In this document: piece after piece, positions 1 through 8,556 of the stretch | Layout: each line of letters starts with the position of its first letter | Numbering within the stretch: the stretch's first letter is position 1 | Assembly (NCBI GenBank): GCA_964420975.1 | Contig: CAYQVH010000017.1 | Span: forward strand, 1 to 64,000 | Direction of reading: 5' to 3' | Source of the DNA: Accumulibacter sp964420975 | GTDB lineage: Bacteria > Pseudomonadota > Gammaproteobacteria > Burkholderiales > Rhodocyclaceae | DNA length: 64,000 nt | Position numbers and translations under genes: made by a program | The notes under the pieces: generated by a model | Told to the model about the DNA's origin: nothing | Database searches by the model: none | The model's input: only the letters and a program-made list of their open reading frames with translations

Positions 1-48
1 AGGATACTCTATCCGAGACAAGTGTAAAGACATTAGAGAGACACTACA

Positions 49-1218
49 CTAGGGAGTGAGGTCGAATTCTTCGCTGCGCTTTGGTGGATACGTTTCCCAA
101 CCACCACACGCCGGGCATCGCCAGTAAAACTGACGGGCCTTGAAACCGCAATTATCGCATCGATAGCGCGCCAGACGTCGGGTGTAGCCCTGCACGATCG
201 ACTTCGCCAAGTCGAGGTCGGGGCGGTTCTCGGGCGCGGCAAACAGCAACCGGGCTTCGAGCAGTTTGTCGAAACCGAGCAGCGTCGGGTAACGTTTCAG
301 TTCATCGCGAACCAGTCGATACGCCCCTTCCGGGCCCTCCCCTTCGAGGACGAGCTGAAAGACGACGTCGAGCAGGTCGAGCGACGGATAGCGTTCGAGG
401 TAGCCGCGCAGCAGACGCAGCCCTTCGTCACGGCGGTCGAGCTTGCGGAACGCTTCGAGCAGGCGTTTGGCGACGAGCGCGAGATACGTCGGATCCTGTT
501 GTTCTACCCGTTGCCAGGCGTCGATGGCAGCCGCGGACTGCTCCTGTTCAAACGCGATATCCCCTTGCAACAGGCTCGCGCGCACACACTTGCGGTTGTG
601 AGCCAGCGCCGTCTGCAGGTAGTTCGCCGCCGCCTCCTGCCGCGAGCGGATCAGCTCGGCCGCTGCAAGCTCGCAGTAGTACTCGGCGATCTCCTTGTGC
701 GAGGCAAAATCAGGGAGTTCGGAGGCGATCGCAATCGCCTTTTCCCAGTCTTTCTCGAGCTGGTAAATTTCAAGCAGGTTTCGTTTGGCCTCTTCGGCGA
801 GATGGGTCGTGCGCAACTGGGTGAACACGTCTTCTGCGCGATCGAGCAGGCCCGCCTTCAGATAGTCGTGTCCGAGTTCGGACAGCGCTTGCACCTTGAG
901 TTCCGGATCGAGTCCATCGCGCTCGAGCAGGCTCTGATGCATGCGGATCGCTCGCTCGGTTTCGCCGCGTCGCCGGAAAAGACTGCCCAGGGCGAAGTGC
1001 AACTCGATCGTCTCGGGATCGACCTTGACCGCCTCGACGAAGGCTTCGATCGCCCGGTCGGGCTGCTCCTTGAGCAAAAAGTTCAGCCCTTCAAAATAGG
1101 AACGCGGCAACGATCGCGATTCCCTCACCAGGTGTCGGATGTCAACCCGCGCCGCCGTCCACCCGAGGCCGAAGAAAAGCGGAAAGAGCAGCAGCTGCCA
1201 GTACTCGAACTCAATCAT
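49..1218 (-). CDS. lapB: LapB (YciM), lipopolysaccharide assembly protein B
   Basis: 389 residues. LapB is an inner-membrane-anchored TPR protein that links LPS synthesis to FtsH-mediated turnover of LpxC (known for the family). Seen here: an N-terminal membrane segment (about residues 7-20, LLLFPLFFGLGW), then a string of TPR helices (about 45-340), and a C-terminal rubredoxin-like metal knuckle with CDNCG and CPACG pairs. The length matches E. coli LapB (389). It is the last gene of the minus-strand block, 81 bp after ihfB. The small membrane partner gene lapA, which normally sits between them, does not fit in that gap. The 48 bases past its stop hold nothing recognisable. Confidence 0.93.
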   Translation of the reverse strand: MIEFEYWQLLLFPLFFGLGWTAARVDIRHLVRESRSLPRSYFEGLNFLLKEQPDRAIEAFVEAVKVDPETIELHFALGSLFRRRGETERAIRMHQSLLERDGLDPELKVQALSELGHDYLKAGLLDRAEDVFTQLRTTHLAEEAKRNLLEIYQLEKDWEKAIAIASELPDFASHKEIAEYYCELAAAELIRSRQEAAANYLQTALAHNRKCVRASLLQGDIAFEQEQSAAAIDAWQRVEQQDPTYLALVAKRLLEAFRKLDRRDEGLRLLRGYLERYPSLDLLDVVFQLVLEGEGPEGAYRLVRDELKRYPTLLGFDKLLEARLLFAAPENRPDLDLAKSIVQGYTRRLARYRCDNCGFKARQFYWRCPACGGWETYPPKRSEEFDLTP

Positions 1219-1299
1219 GGAAACCGTCTTGGTCCTCTGTAAACGGGAAAACGGGCGGCATCGCTGCCGCCCGCCAGTCGGCCGAGAACCCGCGCTCGC

Positions 1300-1593
1300 T
1301 CAGGGCGACTCGAAAGAACGATCGACGCGCTCCCGCAATTCCTTGCCCGCCTTGAAGTGCGGTACCCATTTTTCGGGAACGTTAACCCTTTCGCCCGACT
1401 TCGGGTTACGCCCGATACGTGGCGGCCGATAGTTGAGGGCAAAGCTTCCGAAGCCGCGGATCTCGATGCGATCGCCATTCGACAAGGCTTCGGCCATCGC
1501 CTCGAGAATCATCTTCACCGACAGGTCGGCATCCTTGGCCACCAACTGCGGGAAGCGCGCTGCGAGTTGCGCGATGAGATCCGACTTGGTCAT
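1300..1593 (-). CDS. ihfB: Integration host factor beta subunit
   Basis: 97 residues, beginning MTKSDLIAQLAARFP. IHF-beta pairs with IHF-alpha to bend DNA sharply in recombination, replication and transcription. The HU/IHF fold is complete, including the beta-arm with RIGRNPKSGERV, whose proline intercalates into DNA. An open frame extends upstream into rpsA, but the internal ATG at 1593 gives the standard N-terminus and is chosen. The start lies 10 bp past the rpsA stop, so the two are probably co-transcribed, as in most proteobacteria. Confidence 0.95.
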   Translation of the reverse strand: MTKSDLIAQLAARFPQLVAKDADLSVKMILEAMAEALSNGDRIEIRGFGSFALNYRPPRIGRNPKSGERVNVPEKWVPHFKAGKELRERVDRSFESP

Positions 1594-1603
1594 CGCGCCA
1601 ACC

Positions 1604-3304
1604 TTATTGCGGGTTGTTGAGCTTGGCCTTGAGCAAAGCGCCGAGATTCGTCGTTCCCGAACTCGCGCTGCTGCTGTCGGCGGAGAACTTCTGCATCGCC
1701 TCCTGCTGTTCTGCCTGCTCGCGCGCCTTGATCGAAAGACTGATCGAGCGCGTCTTGCGGTCAACGTTGATGATCATCGCTTCGATCCGGTCGCCCTCCT
1801 TGTAAAGCCGCGTCAGATCGTCGATCCGTTCGCGTGAGGCCTCGGACGCACGCAGATAGGCTTCGACGTCGCCGTCGAGCAAGACGACGGCACCACGGGC
1901 GTCAACCGACTTGATCTGCCCGCGCACGATGCTGTTCTTGTCGTGCGTCGCGATGTAGCTGGTGTAGGGGTCGCCATCCAACTGCTTGATGCCCAGTGAA
2001 ATGCGCTCCTTGTCGGTGTCGATCGCAAGTACGACTGCATCGACCTCGTCGCCCTTCTTGAAGTTGCGAATCGCTTCCTCTCCCGGCTGCGACCACGACA
2101 GATCGGAGAGGTGAACGAGTCCATCGATGCCGCCCGGCAGTCCGATGAAGACGCCGAAGTCGGTAATTGACTTGATCGCTCCCCGCACCCGATCGCCCTT
2201 TTTGTAATTCATCGAAAAATCGTCCCACGGGTTGGCCGCGCACTGCTTCATGCCGAGCGAAATCCGCCGCCGATCCTCGTCGATCTCGAGGATCATCACC
2301 TCGACCTCGTCGCCGAGCTGGACCACCTTCGAGGGATGAACGTTCTTGTTCGTCCAGTCCATTTCGGACACATGGACGAGACCCTCGATGCCTTGTTCGA
2401 TCTCGACAAACGCGCCGTAGTCGGTGAGATTGGTGACCTTGCCAAAGAGGCGCGTGGTCGGCGGATAGCGGCGCGAAATGCCGACCCACGGGTCTTCTCC
2501 CAGCTGTTTGAGACCCAACGAAACGCGGTTCTTTTCCTGGTCGAACTTGAGAATCTTGGCCTGCACTTCGTCACCCACCGCAAGGACTTCGGACGGATGG
2601 CGAACGCGGCGCCAGGCGAGATCAGTGATGTGCAGCAGGCCATCGATACCGCCGAGATCGACGAAGGCGCCGTAGTCGGTAATGTTCTTGACCACGCCCT
2701 TGACGACGCTGCCTTCCTTGAGCGCCGCGAGCAGTGCGTCGCGCTCTTCGCCGACGCTCGCTTCGAGCACCGCGCGCCGGGAAACGACGACGTTGTTACG
2801 CTTGCGGTCGAGCTTGATGACCTTGAACTCGTAGGTCTTGCCCTCGTACGGCGCCGTGTCCTTGACCGGACGCATGTCGACCAGCGAGCCGGGCAGGAAG
2901 GCACGCACGCTGTTGGTCATCACCGTCAGCCCACCCTTCACCTTGCCGGTAATCGTGCCGACCACCAGGCTGCCGTCGTTCAGCGCCTGTTCGAGCGCAT
3001 TCCACGCCGCGACGCGTTTGGCGCGCTCGCGGGAGAGGCGGGTTTCGCCGAAACCGTTCTCGAGTTGCTCGATGGCGACCTGAACGAAGTCGCCGACCTT
3101 GGCTTCGAGCTGGCCCTGGTCGTTGCGAAACTCGTCGAGGTCGATATAGCTTTCTGACTTCAGGCCGGCATTGACGACAACAAAATTCTGGTCAATGCGA
3201 ACAACCTCCGCAGTGATGACCTCGCCGGGACGCATCTCCTGACGTCCGAGGCTCTCTTCGAAAAGTGCGGCAAAACTTTCTTGCATGGTGGAATTGGCAG
3301 ACAT
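1604..3304 (-). CDS. rpsA: 30S ribosomal protein S1
   Basis: 566 residues. S1 binds mRNA leaders on the 30S subunit and is needed to translate most messages. Six S1 RNA-binding repeats can be followed, each with the VKNITDYGAFVDLGGIDGLLH-like signature or a diverged version. The start at 3304 (MSANSTMQESFAALFEESL) is chosen over a longer frame because ESFAALFEESL is the conserved family N-terminus. The 150-bp gap before it, after the aroA-cmk stop, contains a short perfect inverted repeat near 3325-3338 (CCGCAG/CTGCGG). This could belong to an S1 autoregulatory leader; that is inference. Confidence 0.96.
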   Translation of the reverse strand: MSANSTMQESFAALFEESLGRQEMRPGEVITAEVVRIDQNFVVVNAGLKSESYIDLDEFRNDQGQLEAKVGDFVQVAIEQLENGFGETRLSRERAKRVAAWNALEQALNDGSLVVGTITGKVKGGLTVMTNSVRAFLPGSLVDMRPVKDTAPYEGKTYEFKVIKLDRKRNNVVVSRRAVLEASVGEERDALLAALKEGSVVKGVVKNITDYGAFVDLGGIDGLLHITDLAWRRVRHPSEVLAVGDEVQAKILKFDQEKNRVSLGLKQLGEDPWVGISRRYPPTTRLFGKVTNLTDYGAFVEIEQGIEGLVHVSEMDWTNKNVHPSKVVQLGDEVEVMILEIDEDRRRISLGMKQCAANPWDDFSMNYKKGDRVRGAIKSITDFGVFIGLPGGIDGLVHLSDLSWSQPGEEAIRNFKKGDEVDAVVLAIDTDKERISLGIKQLDGDPYTSYIATHDKNSIVRGQIKSVDARGAVVLLDGDVEAYLRASEASRERIDDLTRLYKEGDRIEAMIINVDRKTRSISLSIKAREQAEQQEAMQKFSADSSSASSGTTNLGALLKAKLNNPQ

Positions 3305-3454
3305 AAGTGTTGAATGAACGAACCGCAGGACTGCGGGCAAAATGGACAAAGACCACTCGAACGCTACGCACCGTGACCGCTGCCGGCGGCCGACGCTGCC
3401 CGGCTGACGACACGCATCGATCGGGTGGCACCACAGGTCAGCGGGGTTTGCCGC

Positions 3455-5413
3455 TCACCCTATTTTCGGAACCTGGTTGACCCAGTCGAGCACCTGATCC
3501 ACCGCAGTTTGGATGGTCAGGTGAGTCGTATCGAGCAATTCAGCATCCGTACTCTGCTGCATCGGCGCCACGCTACGTCGGCTGTCCCGGTCGTCGCGCG
3601 CCCGCAGATCCCGCAAGAGGTCGTCGATATTAGCAGCCATTCCTTTGTCGATCAACTGCTTATGGCGCCGCTTGGCACGCATTTCGGGGCTCGCCGTAAG
3701 AAACACCTTGGTTTGCGCATCCGGGAAGACTACCGACGCCATGTCGCGCCCGTCGGCAACCAGTCCCGGTAGCCGCCGAAACGCGCGTTGACGAAACAAC
3801 AGTGCGGCACGGACGGCAGGCAACGCGGCAACCATCGACGCCGCGTCCGAGATTTCCTCGCTGCGTATGGCATCGCGCACATCCTCCCCGGCAAGGAAAA
3901 TTGCCTCGCCACTGAATCGGACGTCGAGTCCGGTGGCGACTGCGGCGACACGCTCTTCGTCATCCGCACGGACACCGGCTCGCCGGGCCGCAAGCGCGGT
4001 GAGTCGGTAAAGGGCGCCAGAATCGAGGTAATGCCAGCCGAGAGCCCGGGCGACGCGCGCGGCGACCGTCCCCTTGCCTGAAGCGGAGGTGCCATCGACG
4101 GCAATCACCGGAACCGGCTGCGTCACCGCGGCGAGCTGTGTGAAGTAGTCGGGGAAGGTTTTGGCGACGACGCCGGGATGGTTGATCCGCAGCGGTGTCC
4201 CAACCGTCGCCAAGGACAGGCTCATGGCCATGCGATGGTCGTCGTAGGTGTCGATCACTGCCGCCTGCAACCCTTGACCACCAGCCGGAGGCGAGACGCG
4301 GAGAAAATCGTCACCGGCCTCGACGCGTGCGCCCAGCTTGCGCAGCTCGGTCGCCATCGCCGCGATGCGGTCAGTTTCCTTGACCCGCCAGCTGGCGATG
4401 TTACGCAGCGTCGTGGGCTCTTCGGCAAACAGGGCGACGCTGGCGAGAGTCATCGCCGCGTCGGGGATGTGATTGCAGTCGAGGTCCATCCCGCGCAGCC
4501 GGCCGTCGGTCGGCGGTGAGGCTTCGATCCAGTGGTCGCCCGCGCGGACGCAGGCGCCCATCGCCGCCAAGGCGTCGGCGAAACGGACGTCGCCCTGAAC
4601 CGAGTCGCGACCCACCCCGGAGACACGTACCGGCCCGCCGCAGAGTGCGCCCAGCGCGAGGAAGTACGACGCCGACGAGGCGTCGCCCTCGACCGCAACG
4701 ACGCCCGGCGAACGATAGCGACTGCCCGCCGGGACGACGAAACGGTGCCAGCCCTCACGCGCCACGTCGACTCCGAAGCGCTGCATGGTCGCCAAAGTCA
4801 TGTCGACGTAAGGTCGGGAGATCAGCTCGCCGGTAATGTCGACCACCGTCTCTCGGCCGCGCAACGGCAGCGCCATCAGCAAGCCGCTAAGAAACTGGCT
4901 GGAGACGTCGCCGCGCAGCTGTACGGCGTCCTGCCGTCGCTGCCGTGGCGGACGAATCGCCAGCGGTGGAAAACCTTCTCGCCCGAGATAATCGACTTCG
5001 GCGCCGAGTTGGCGCAGCGCATCGACGAGGTCGCCGATCGGTCGCTCGTGCATGCGCGCGACACCGCTCAGGCGGTAACTCCCGCCGGCAAGCGCCAAGG
5101 TGGCGGTAAGCGGCCGAAAAGCGGTGCCGGCATTGCCGAGGAAAAGCTCGGCTGCCTTGACCGGAAACTCGCCGGCCACTCCGGTGACACGAACGGTGCC
5201 TTCGCGCCGGCTGTCGATCGGCACGCCCAGCGTGCGCAGCGCGTCGAGCATGCACTTGGTGTCGTCCGAGAGCAGTAGATCATGCAGCTCGGTTTCGCCT
5301 GCCGAGAGCGCGGCGAGCAGGAGCACGCGGTTGGAAAGGCTTTTCGAACCCGGCAGCTGGACGGTGCCACGGGCGGCCAACACCTGCGGCAGATCGAGGT
5401 AGTCGGCAGTCAC
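3455..5413 (-). CDS. aroA-cmk: Bifunctional EPSP synthase / cytidylate kinase fusion (AroA-Cmk)
   Basis: 652 residues in one frame. Residues about 1-430 are 3-phosphoshikimate 1-carboxyvinyltransferase, the sixth shikimate-pathway step: LPGSKSLSNR near the N-terminus, GNAGTAFRPL, and a C-terminal DDHRMAMS. Residues about 435-652 are CMP kinase with a P-loop (VDGTSASGKGTVA) and the YLDSGALYR and DGRDMASVVFPDA motifs. In most betaproteobacteria these are adjacent separate genes; here no stop or start separates them. The GTG at 5413 overlaps the tyrA stop by four bases (GTGA), which supports this start over the longer frame and implies translational coupling. Fusions of this kind are annotated in other proteobacteria. 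Confidence 0.93.
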   Translation of the reverse strand: MTADYLDLPQVLAARGTVQLPGSKSLSNRVLLLAALSAGETELHDLLLSDDTKCMLDALRTLGVPIDSRREGTVRVTGVAGEFPVKAAELFLGNAGTAFRPLTATLALAGGSYRLSGVARMHERPIGDLVDALRQLGAEVDYLGREGFPPLAIRPPRQRRQDAVQLRGDVSSQFLSGLLMALPLRGRETVVDITGELISRPYVDMTLATMQRFGVDVAREGWHRFVVPAGSRYRSPGVVAVEGDASSASYFLALGALCGGPVRVSGVGRDSVQGDVRFADALAAMGACVRAGDHWIEASPPTDGRLRGMDLDCNHIPDAAMTLASVALFAEEPTTLRNIASWRVKETDRIAAMATELRKLGARVEAGDDFLRVSPPAGGQGLQAAVIDTYDDHRMAMSLSLATVGTPLRINHPGVVAKTFPDYFTQLAAVTQPVPVIAVDGTSASGKGTVAARVARALGWHYLDSGALYRLTALAARRAGVRADDEERVAAVATGLDVRFSGEAIFLAGEDVRDAIRSEEISDAASMVAALPAVRAALLFRQRAFRRLPGLVADGRDMASVVFPDAQTKVFLTASPEMRAKRRHKQLIDKGMAANIDDLLRDLRARDDRDSRRSVAPMQQSTDAELLDTTHLTIQTAVDQVLDWVNQVPKIG

Positions 5414-6324
5414 GCCTGGGCGCCCTCCGCGGACCACGCGCGGCGCGCCGTCCGCGCAAAGTCAAACACGGCTTCGAGGCTGGCGCCATCGGCGTGCTGC
5501 AGAAGGCGACGCAACTCGTCGAGCTGGGCACAATAGTGGTCGAGTTCTTCGATCAGCGCCGCGCGGTTCGCCAGACAGATGTCGCGCCACATCTCGGGAT
5601 GGCTGGCGGCAATGCGCGTGAAGTCGCGAAAACCGCTCGCTGCGTAGGCAAACAGCAGTGCGTGGTTTTCGCGCCGCGCCAGCTCGTGCACCAAGGCAAA
5701 CGAGAGCAGGTGCGGCAGATGACTGACGGCAGCAAAGACCCGATCGTGGTCGGTCGGCGAGAGATCCCGGACGATGCCGCCGCAACATTCCCAAGCGGCA
5801 CGCACACGGGCGATCGCTGCCGGAGGGTTCTCCGCCAACGGCGTCAACACCACCTGCTTGCCCTGATAGAGATCGGACCGCGCGGCCGCTGCGCCGCTAT
5901 TTTCGGCGCCGGCGATCGGATGCGCCGGAACAAACTGTGCGAGTCGCTCGCCAAAATGGAGGCGCGCCGCAGCCACGACGTCTTCCTTCGTACTGCCCGC
6001 GTCGGTGACGACCGTTTGAGCGCCAATGCAAGGAGCCACACGCGCCATGATCTCCGGCGTCGTCCCGACCGGCGTCGCGATCAGCACCAGGTCGGCATTA
6101 CCGACTTCCTGCGCGATGTTGAAGCCCGCGCGGTCGAGGAGGCCCAGTTCGAGTGCCTGGGTCAGCGATCCCAGTCGCCGACCAAAACCGACGACCTCGC
6201 CGACAGCACCAGCCGACTTCAGGGCCAAAGCGAAGGAGCCGCCGATCAGGCCGACGCCGAAAACGACGACCTTGCCAAACTGCGGCGCGGTGCCCGGCCG
6301 CCCTTGACGCCCGGTCACCGTCAC
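5410..6324 (-). CDS. tyrA: Prephenate dehydrogenase
   Basis: 304 residues. It oxidatively decarboxylates prephenate to 4-hydroxyphenylpyruvate for tyrosine synthesis. An N-terminal Rossmann motif (VVVFGVGLIGGSFA), the dinucleotide fold to about residue 180 and the helical dimerisation domain are visible. The HPIAGAENSGAAAA segment matches the substrate-binding region. A GTG start at 6324 overlaps the hisC stop (GTGA), repeating the coupling seen at the next junction. There is no fused chorismate mutase, since that activity is in pheA. Confidence 0.92.
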   Translation of the reverse strand: MTVTGRQGRPGTAPQFGKVVVFGVGLIGGSFALALKSAGAVGEVVGFGRRLGSLTQALELGLLDRAGFNIAQEVGNADLVLIATPVGTTPEIMARVAPCIGAQTVVTDAGSTKEDVVAAARLHFGERLAQFVPAHPIAGAENSGAAAARSDLYQGKQVVLTPLAENPPAAIARVRAAWECCGGIVRDLSPTDHDRVFAAVSHLPHLLSFALVHELARRENHALLFAYAASGFRDFTRIAASHPEMWRDICLANRAALIEELDHYCAQLDELRRLLQHADGASLEAVFDFARTARRAWSAEGAQA

Positions 6325-7409
6325 AACGCGGCCTCGAGCGCAGTCAGAAAACGCGCATTTTCAGCCTCGGTTCCGATCGTCACCCGCAACCACTCCGGCA
6401 TCCGATACCCCGCCAGCGGGCGGACGATCACGCCGCGTCCGAGCAATCTGCGGTTGACGCTCGCCGCGTCGGTCACCTGAAAGGTCACGAAGTTGCCGTG
6501 CGCCGGCAGGTGACTGCAACCGAGACGCTTGAGTCCGCCAAGGAGTTGCTCCATGCCGGCACGGTTCAGCGCGTAGCTGCGAGCCACGAAGGCGTGATCG
6601 TCGAGCGCCGCCGTCGCAGCGCAAAGCGCCAAATTGTTGCAGTTGAAAGGCTGGCGAACGCGGTTCATGAGATCGGCGACTTCAGCCGAAACCAGCGCAT
6701 AGCCGACCCGTAAGCCGGCGAGGCCGTAAATTTTCGAGAACGTCCGCGTAATCACCAGGTTCGGCAGGTCCGCCAGCCAAGCCGTCGTGTCGACCCGCTG
6801 GTGCGGCGGCAAGTAGTCGTTGTAGGCTTCGTCGAGCACGATCACCACGTCTGCCGGCAACTCATCGATGAAGGCTTTCAGCTGCCGATGGGGAATGAAG
6901 GTGCCGGTGGGATTATTGGGATTGGCGATCCAGACCAGCCGTGTATCGGGGCGAATCGCCCGCCGCATTGCCTCGAGGTCGTGCCCATAGTCGCGCGCGG
7001 CGACCGCGATCGCTTCTCCGCCGGCGGCCAGCGTGACGAGCGGGTAGACCGCGAAGGCGTATTCGTCGAATACCGCCGACCGCCCCGGCGCGAGAAAAAC
7101 GCGCGCGATCAGATCGAGAACGTCGTTCGAGCCGTTGCCGAGTACGATGCACTCGCCGTCGATACCGCTGCGCTCGGAGAGCGCTTGCTTGAGCAGGAAA
7201 TCGTCCGGGTAACGCGACAGACTTGCCAGCTCTCCCTCGATCGCCGCGCGCGCCCTCGGGCTCATGCCAAGAGGGTTCTCGTTCGACGCCAGTTTGACGA
7301 TCTCGTCGACGGCCAGCCCCATCTCGCGCGCGAGCTGCGTGATCGGTTTGCCCGGCTGGTAAGGCGAGATCGCGCGGACGTTCGCCAGAACGTGTTCGGA
7401 AAGTGTCAT
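6321..7409 (-). CDS. hisC: Histidinol-phosphate / aromatic aminotransferase, HisC type
   Basis: 362 residues from the ATG at 7409, which follows a GAAGAA-rich Shine-Dalgarno; a longer frame starts with TTG and is less likely. This is a fold-type I PLP aminotransferase: SNENPLG near the N-terminus, YNDYLPP, the PLP lysine in TRTFSKIYGLAGLRVGYA, and a C-terminal arginine in PEWLRVTIG. Its place between pheA and tyrA suggests that it transaminates phenylpyruvate and hydroxyphenylpyruvate as well as, or instead of, histidinol phosphate (inference). It is the usual second HisC copy of this operon in betaproteobacteria. Confidence 0.88.
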   Translation of the reverse strand: MTLSEHVLANVRAISPYQPGKPITQLAREMGLAVDEIVKLASNENPLGMSPRARAAIEGELASLSRYPDDFLLKQALSERSGIDGECIVLGNGSNDVLDLIARVFLAPGRSAVFDEYAFAVYPLVTLAAGGEAIAVAARDYGHDLEAMRRAIRPDTRLVWIANPNNPTGTFIPHRQLKAFIDELPADVVIVLDEAYNDYLPPHQRVDTTAWLADLPNLVITRTFSKIYGLAGLRVGYALVSAEVADLMNRVRQPFNCNNLALCAATAALDDHAFVARSYALNRAGMEQLLGGLKRLGCSHLPAHGNFVTFQVTDAASVNRRLLGRGVIVRPLAGYRMPEWLRVTIGTEAENARFLTALEAAL

Positions 7410-7433
7410 TGCTTCTTCGGCCAAGGGAAACAA

Positions 7434-8525
7434 TCAGTAAGCAGCCATCGGGTACGAGCCGAGAAACTTGAGGTACGGCGCGCGGCGCGCCAGTTCGGCG
7501 AGCGCTTTGTGCACCGGCGGGTCGTCGCGATGGCCTTCGAGATCGACAAAGAAGACGTACTCCCACAGCGTGTGACGAGCCGGCCGCGATTCGAGCCGCG
7601 TCAACGACACGCCGGCGTCGGAAAAAGGCGCCAGCAGCCGACTCAGCGCGCCGGTCTGGTTCGCCGCCGACATGATCAGCGACGTCCGGTCGCGACCGCA
7701 GCGGCCGCCATCCTGGCGACCCAGGACGACGAAGCGGGTCGTGTTGTTCGGCTCGTCCTCGACGTTGTGCGCGAGAATCGGCAGCTCATAGCGATCAGCC
7801 GCCGCCTGCCCGGCGATCGCCGCCGCACCGGCTTCACCGGCCGCGAGTTGGGCGGCCTGCGCGTTGCTGCCGACGGGCACACGCTGCGCTGCCGGGAGCG
7901 AGCGGTTGAGCCACTCGTGGCACTGCGCGAGAGACTGCGCGTGCGAATAAACCTTGCGCACGTCGGCCAGCGAGCGTTCGTTCGACAACACGTGCTGATG
8001 AATTCGCAGCAGCACTTCGCCACAGATCTTTAGCGGTGTCGTCAGCAATAAATCGAGCGTTCTTCCGATCGCGCCTTCGGTGGAATTCTCGATCGGTACG
8101 ACCGCGTAATCGGCGTGCAGCGCCTCGACCTCGCGGAAAACATCGTCGATCGACACTTGCGGCATCAGGCGCGCGGCGTGGCCAAAATGCTTGACCGCCG
8201 CACTTTCGGAGAAGGTTCCCAGCGGCCCGAGAAAGGCGATCCCGAGCGGCTGTTCGAGCGACAGGCACGCCGACATCACCTCGCGGAAAATCCAGGTCAC
8301 CGTTTCGTTCGCCAGCGGCCCGCGGTTGAGCTCCCCAATGCGCTGCAGCACTTGCGCCTCGCGCTCCGGGCGGTAGATGAAACCGGCCTCGCCGTGCCGA
8401 GCCTTGATTTCACCCACCTGCTGAGCGTAGCGTGCGCGCTGGTTGAGGAGGTCCAGCAGCTGGTCATCGACGCGGTCGATTTGCTGTCGAACGAGCGTCA
8501 GCTCAAGCTGAAGATCGTCGTTCAT
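7434..8525 (-). CDS. pheA: Bifunctional chorismate mutase / prephenate dehydratase (P-protein)
   Basis: 363 residues. It converts chorismate to prephenate and then to phenylpyruvate. Residues about 5-90 form an AroQ chorismate mutase (LVRQQIDRVDDQLLDLLNQR, KARHGEAG). The middle is the dehydratase (FLGPLGTFSESAAVKHFG, VVPIENSTEGA). The C-terminal ACT domain carries the phenylalanine-binding LTRLESRPA motif, so feedback inhibition is likely. The start at 8525 gives the standard N-terminus; longer frames run back into gyrA. It begins 31 bp after the gyrA stop, where serC is found in many relatives, and serC is not in this window. Confidence 0.94.
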   Translation of the reverse strand: MNDDLQLELTLVRQQIDRVDDQLLDLLNQRARYAQQVGEIKARHGEAGFIYRPEREAQVLQRIGELNRGPLANETVTWIFREVMSACLSLEQPLGIAFLGPLGTFSESAAVKHFGHAARLMPQVSIDDVFREVEALHADYAVVPIENSTEGAIGRTLDLLLTTPLKICGEVLLRIHQHVLSNERSLADVRKVYSHAQSLAQCHEWLNRSLPAAQRVPVGSNAQAAQLAAGEAGAAAIAGQAAADRYELPILAHNVEDEPNNTTRFVVLGRQDGGRCGRDRTSLIMSAANQTGALSRLLAPFSDAGVSLTRLESRPARHTLWEYVFFVDLEGHRDDPPVHKALAELARRAPYLKFLGSYPMAAY

Positions 8526-8556
8526 GGTCGCGCCGACGGCCTCCGCTGCGAGCGGT

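Noticed and set aside
499..1242. Long plus-strand frame over lapB
   Set aside because: Antisense shadow of lapB; no domain, no Shine-Dalgarno, and the opposite strand is a clear family member.
6801..8033. 410-codon plus-strand frame over hisC and pheA
   Set aside because: Antisense open frame caused by GC-rich codon bias; both opposite-strand genes are certain.
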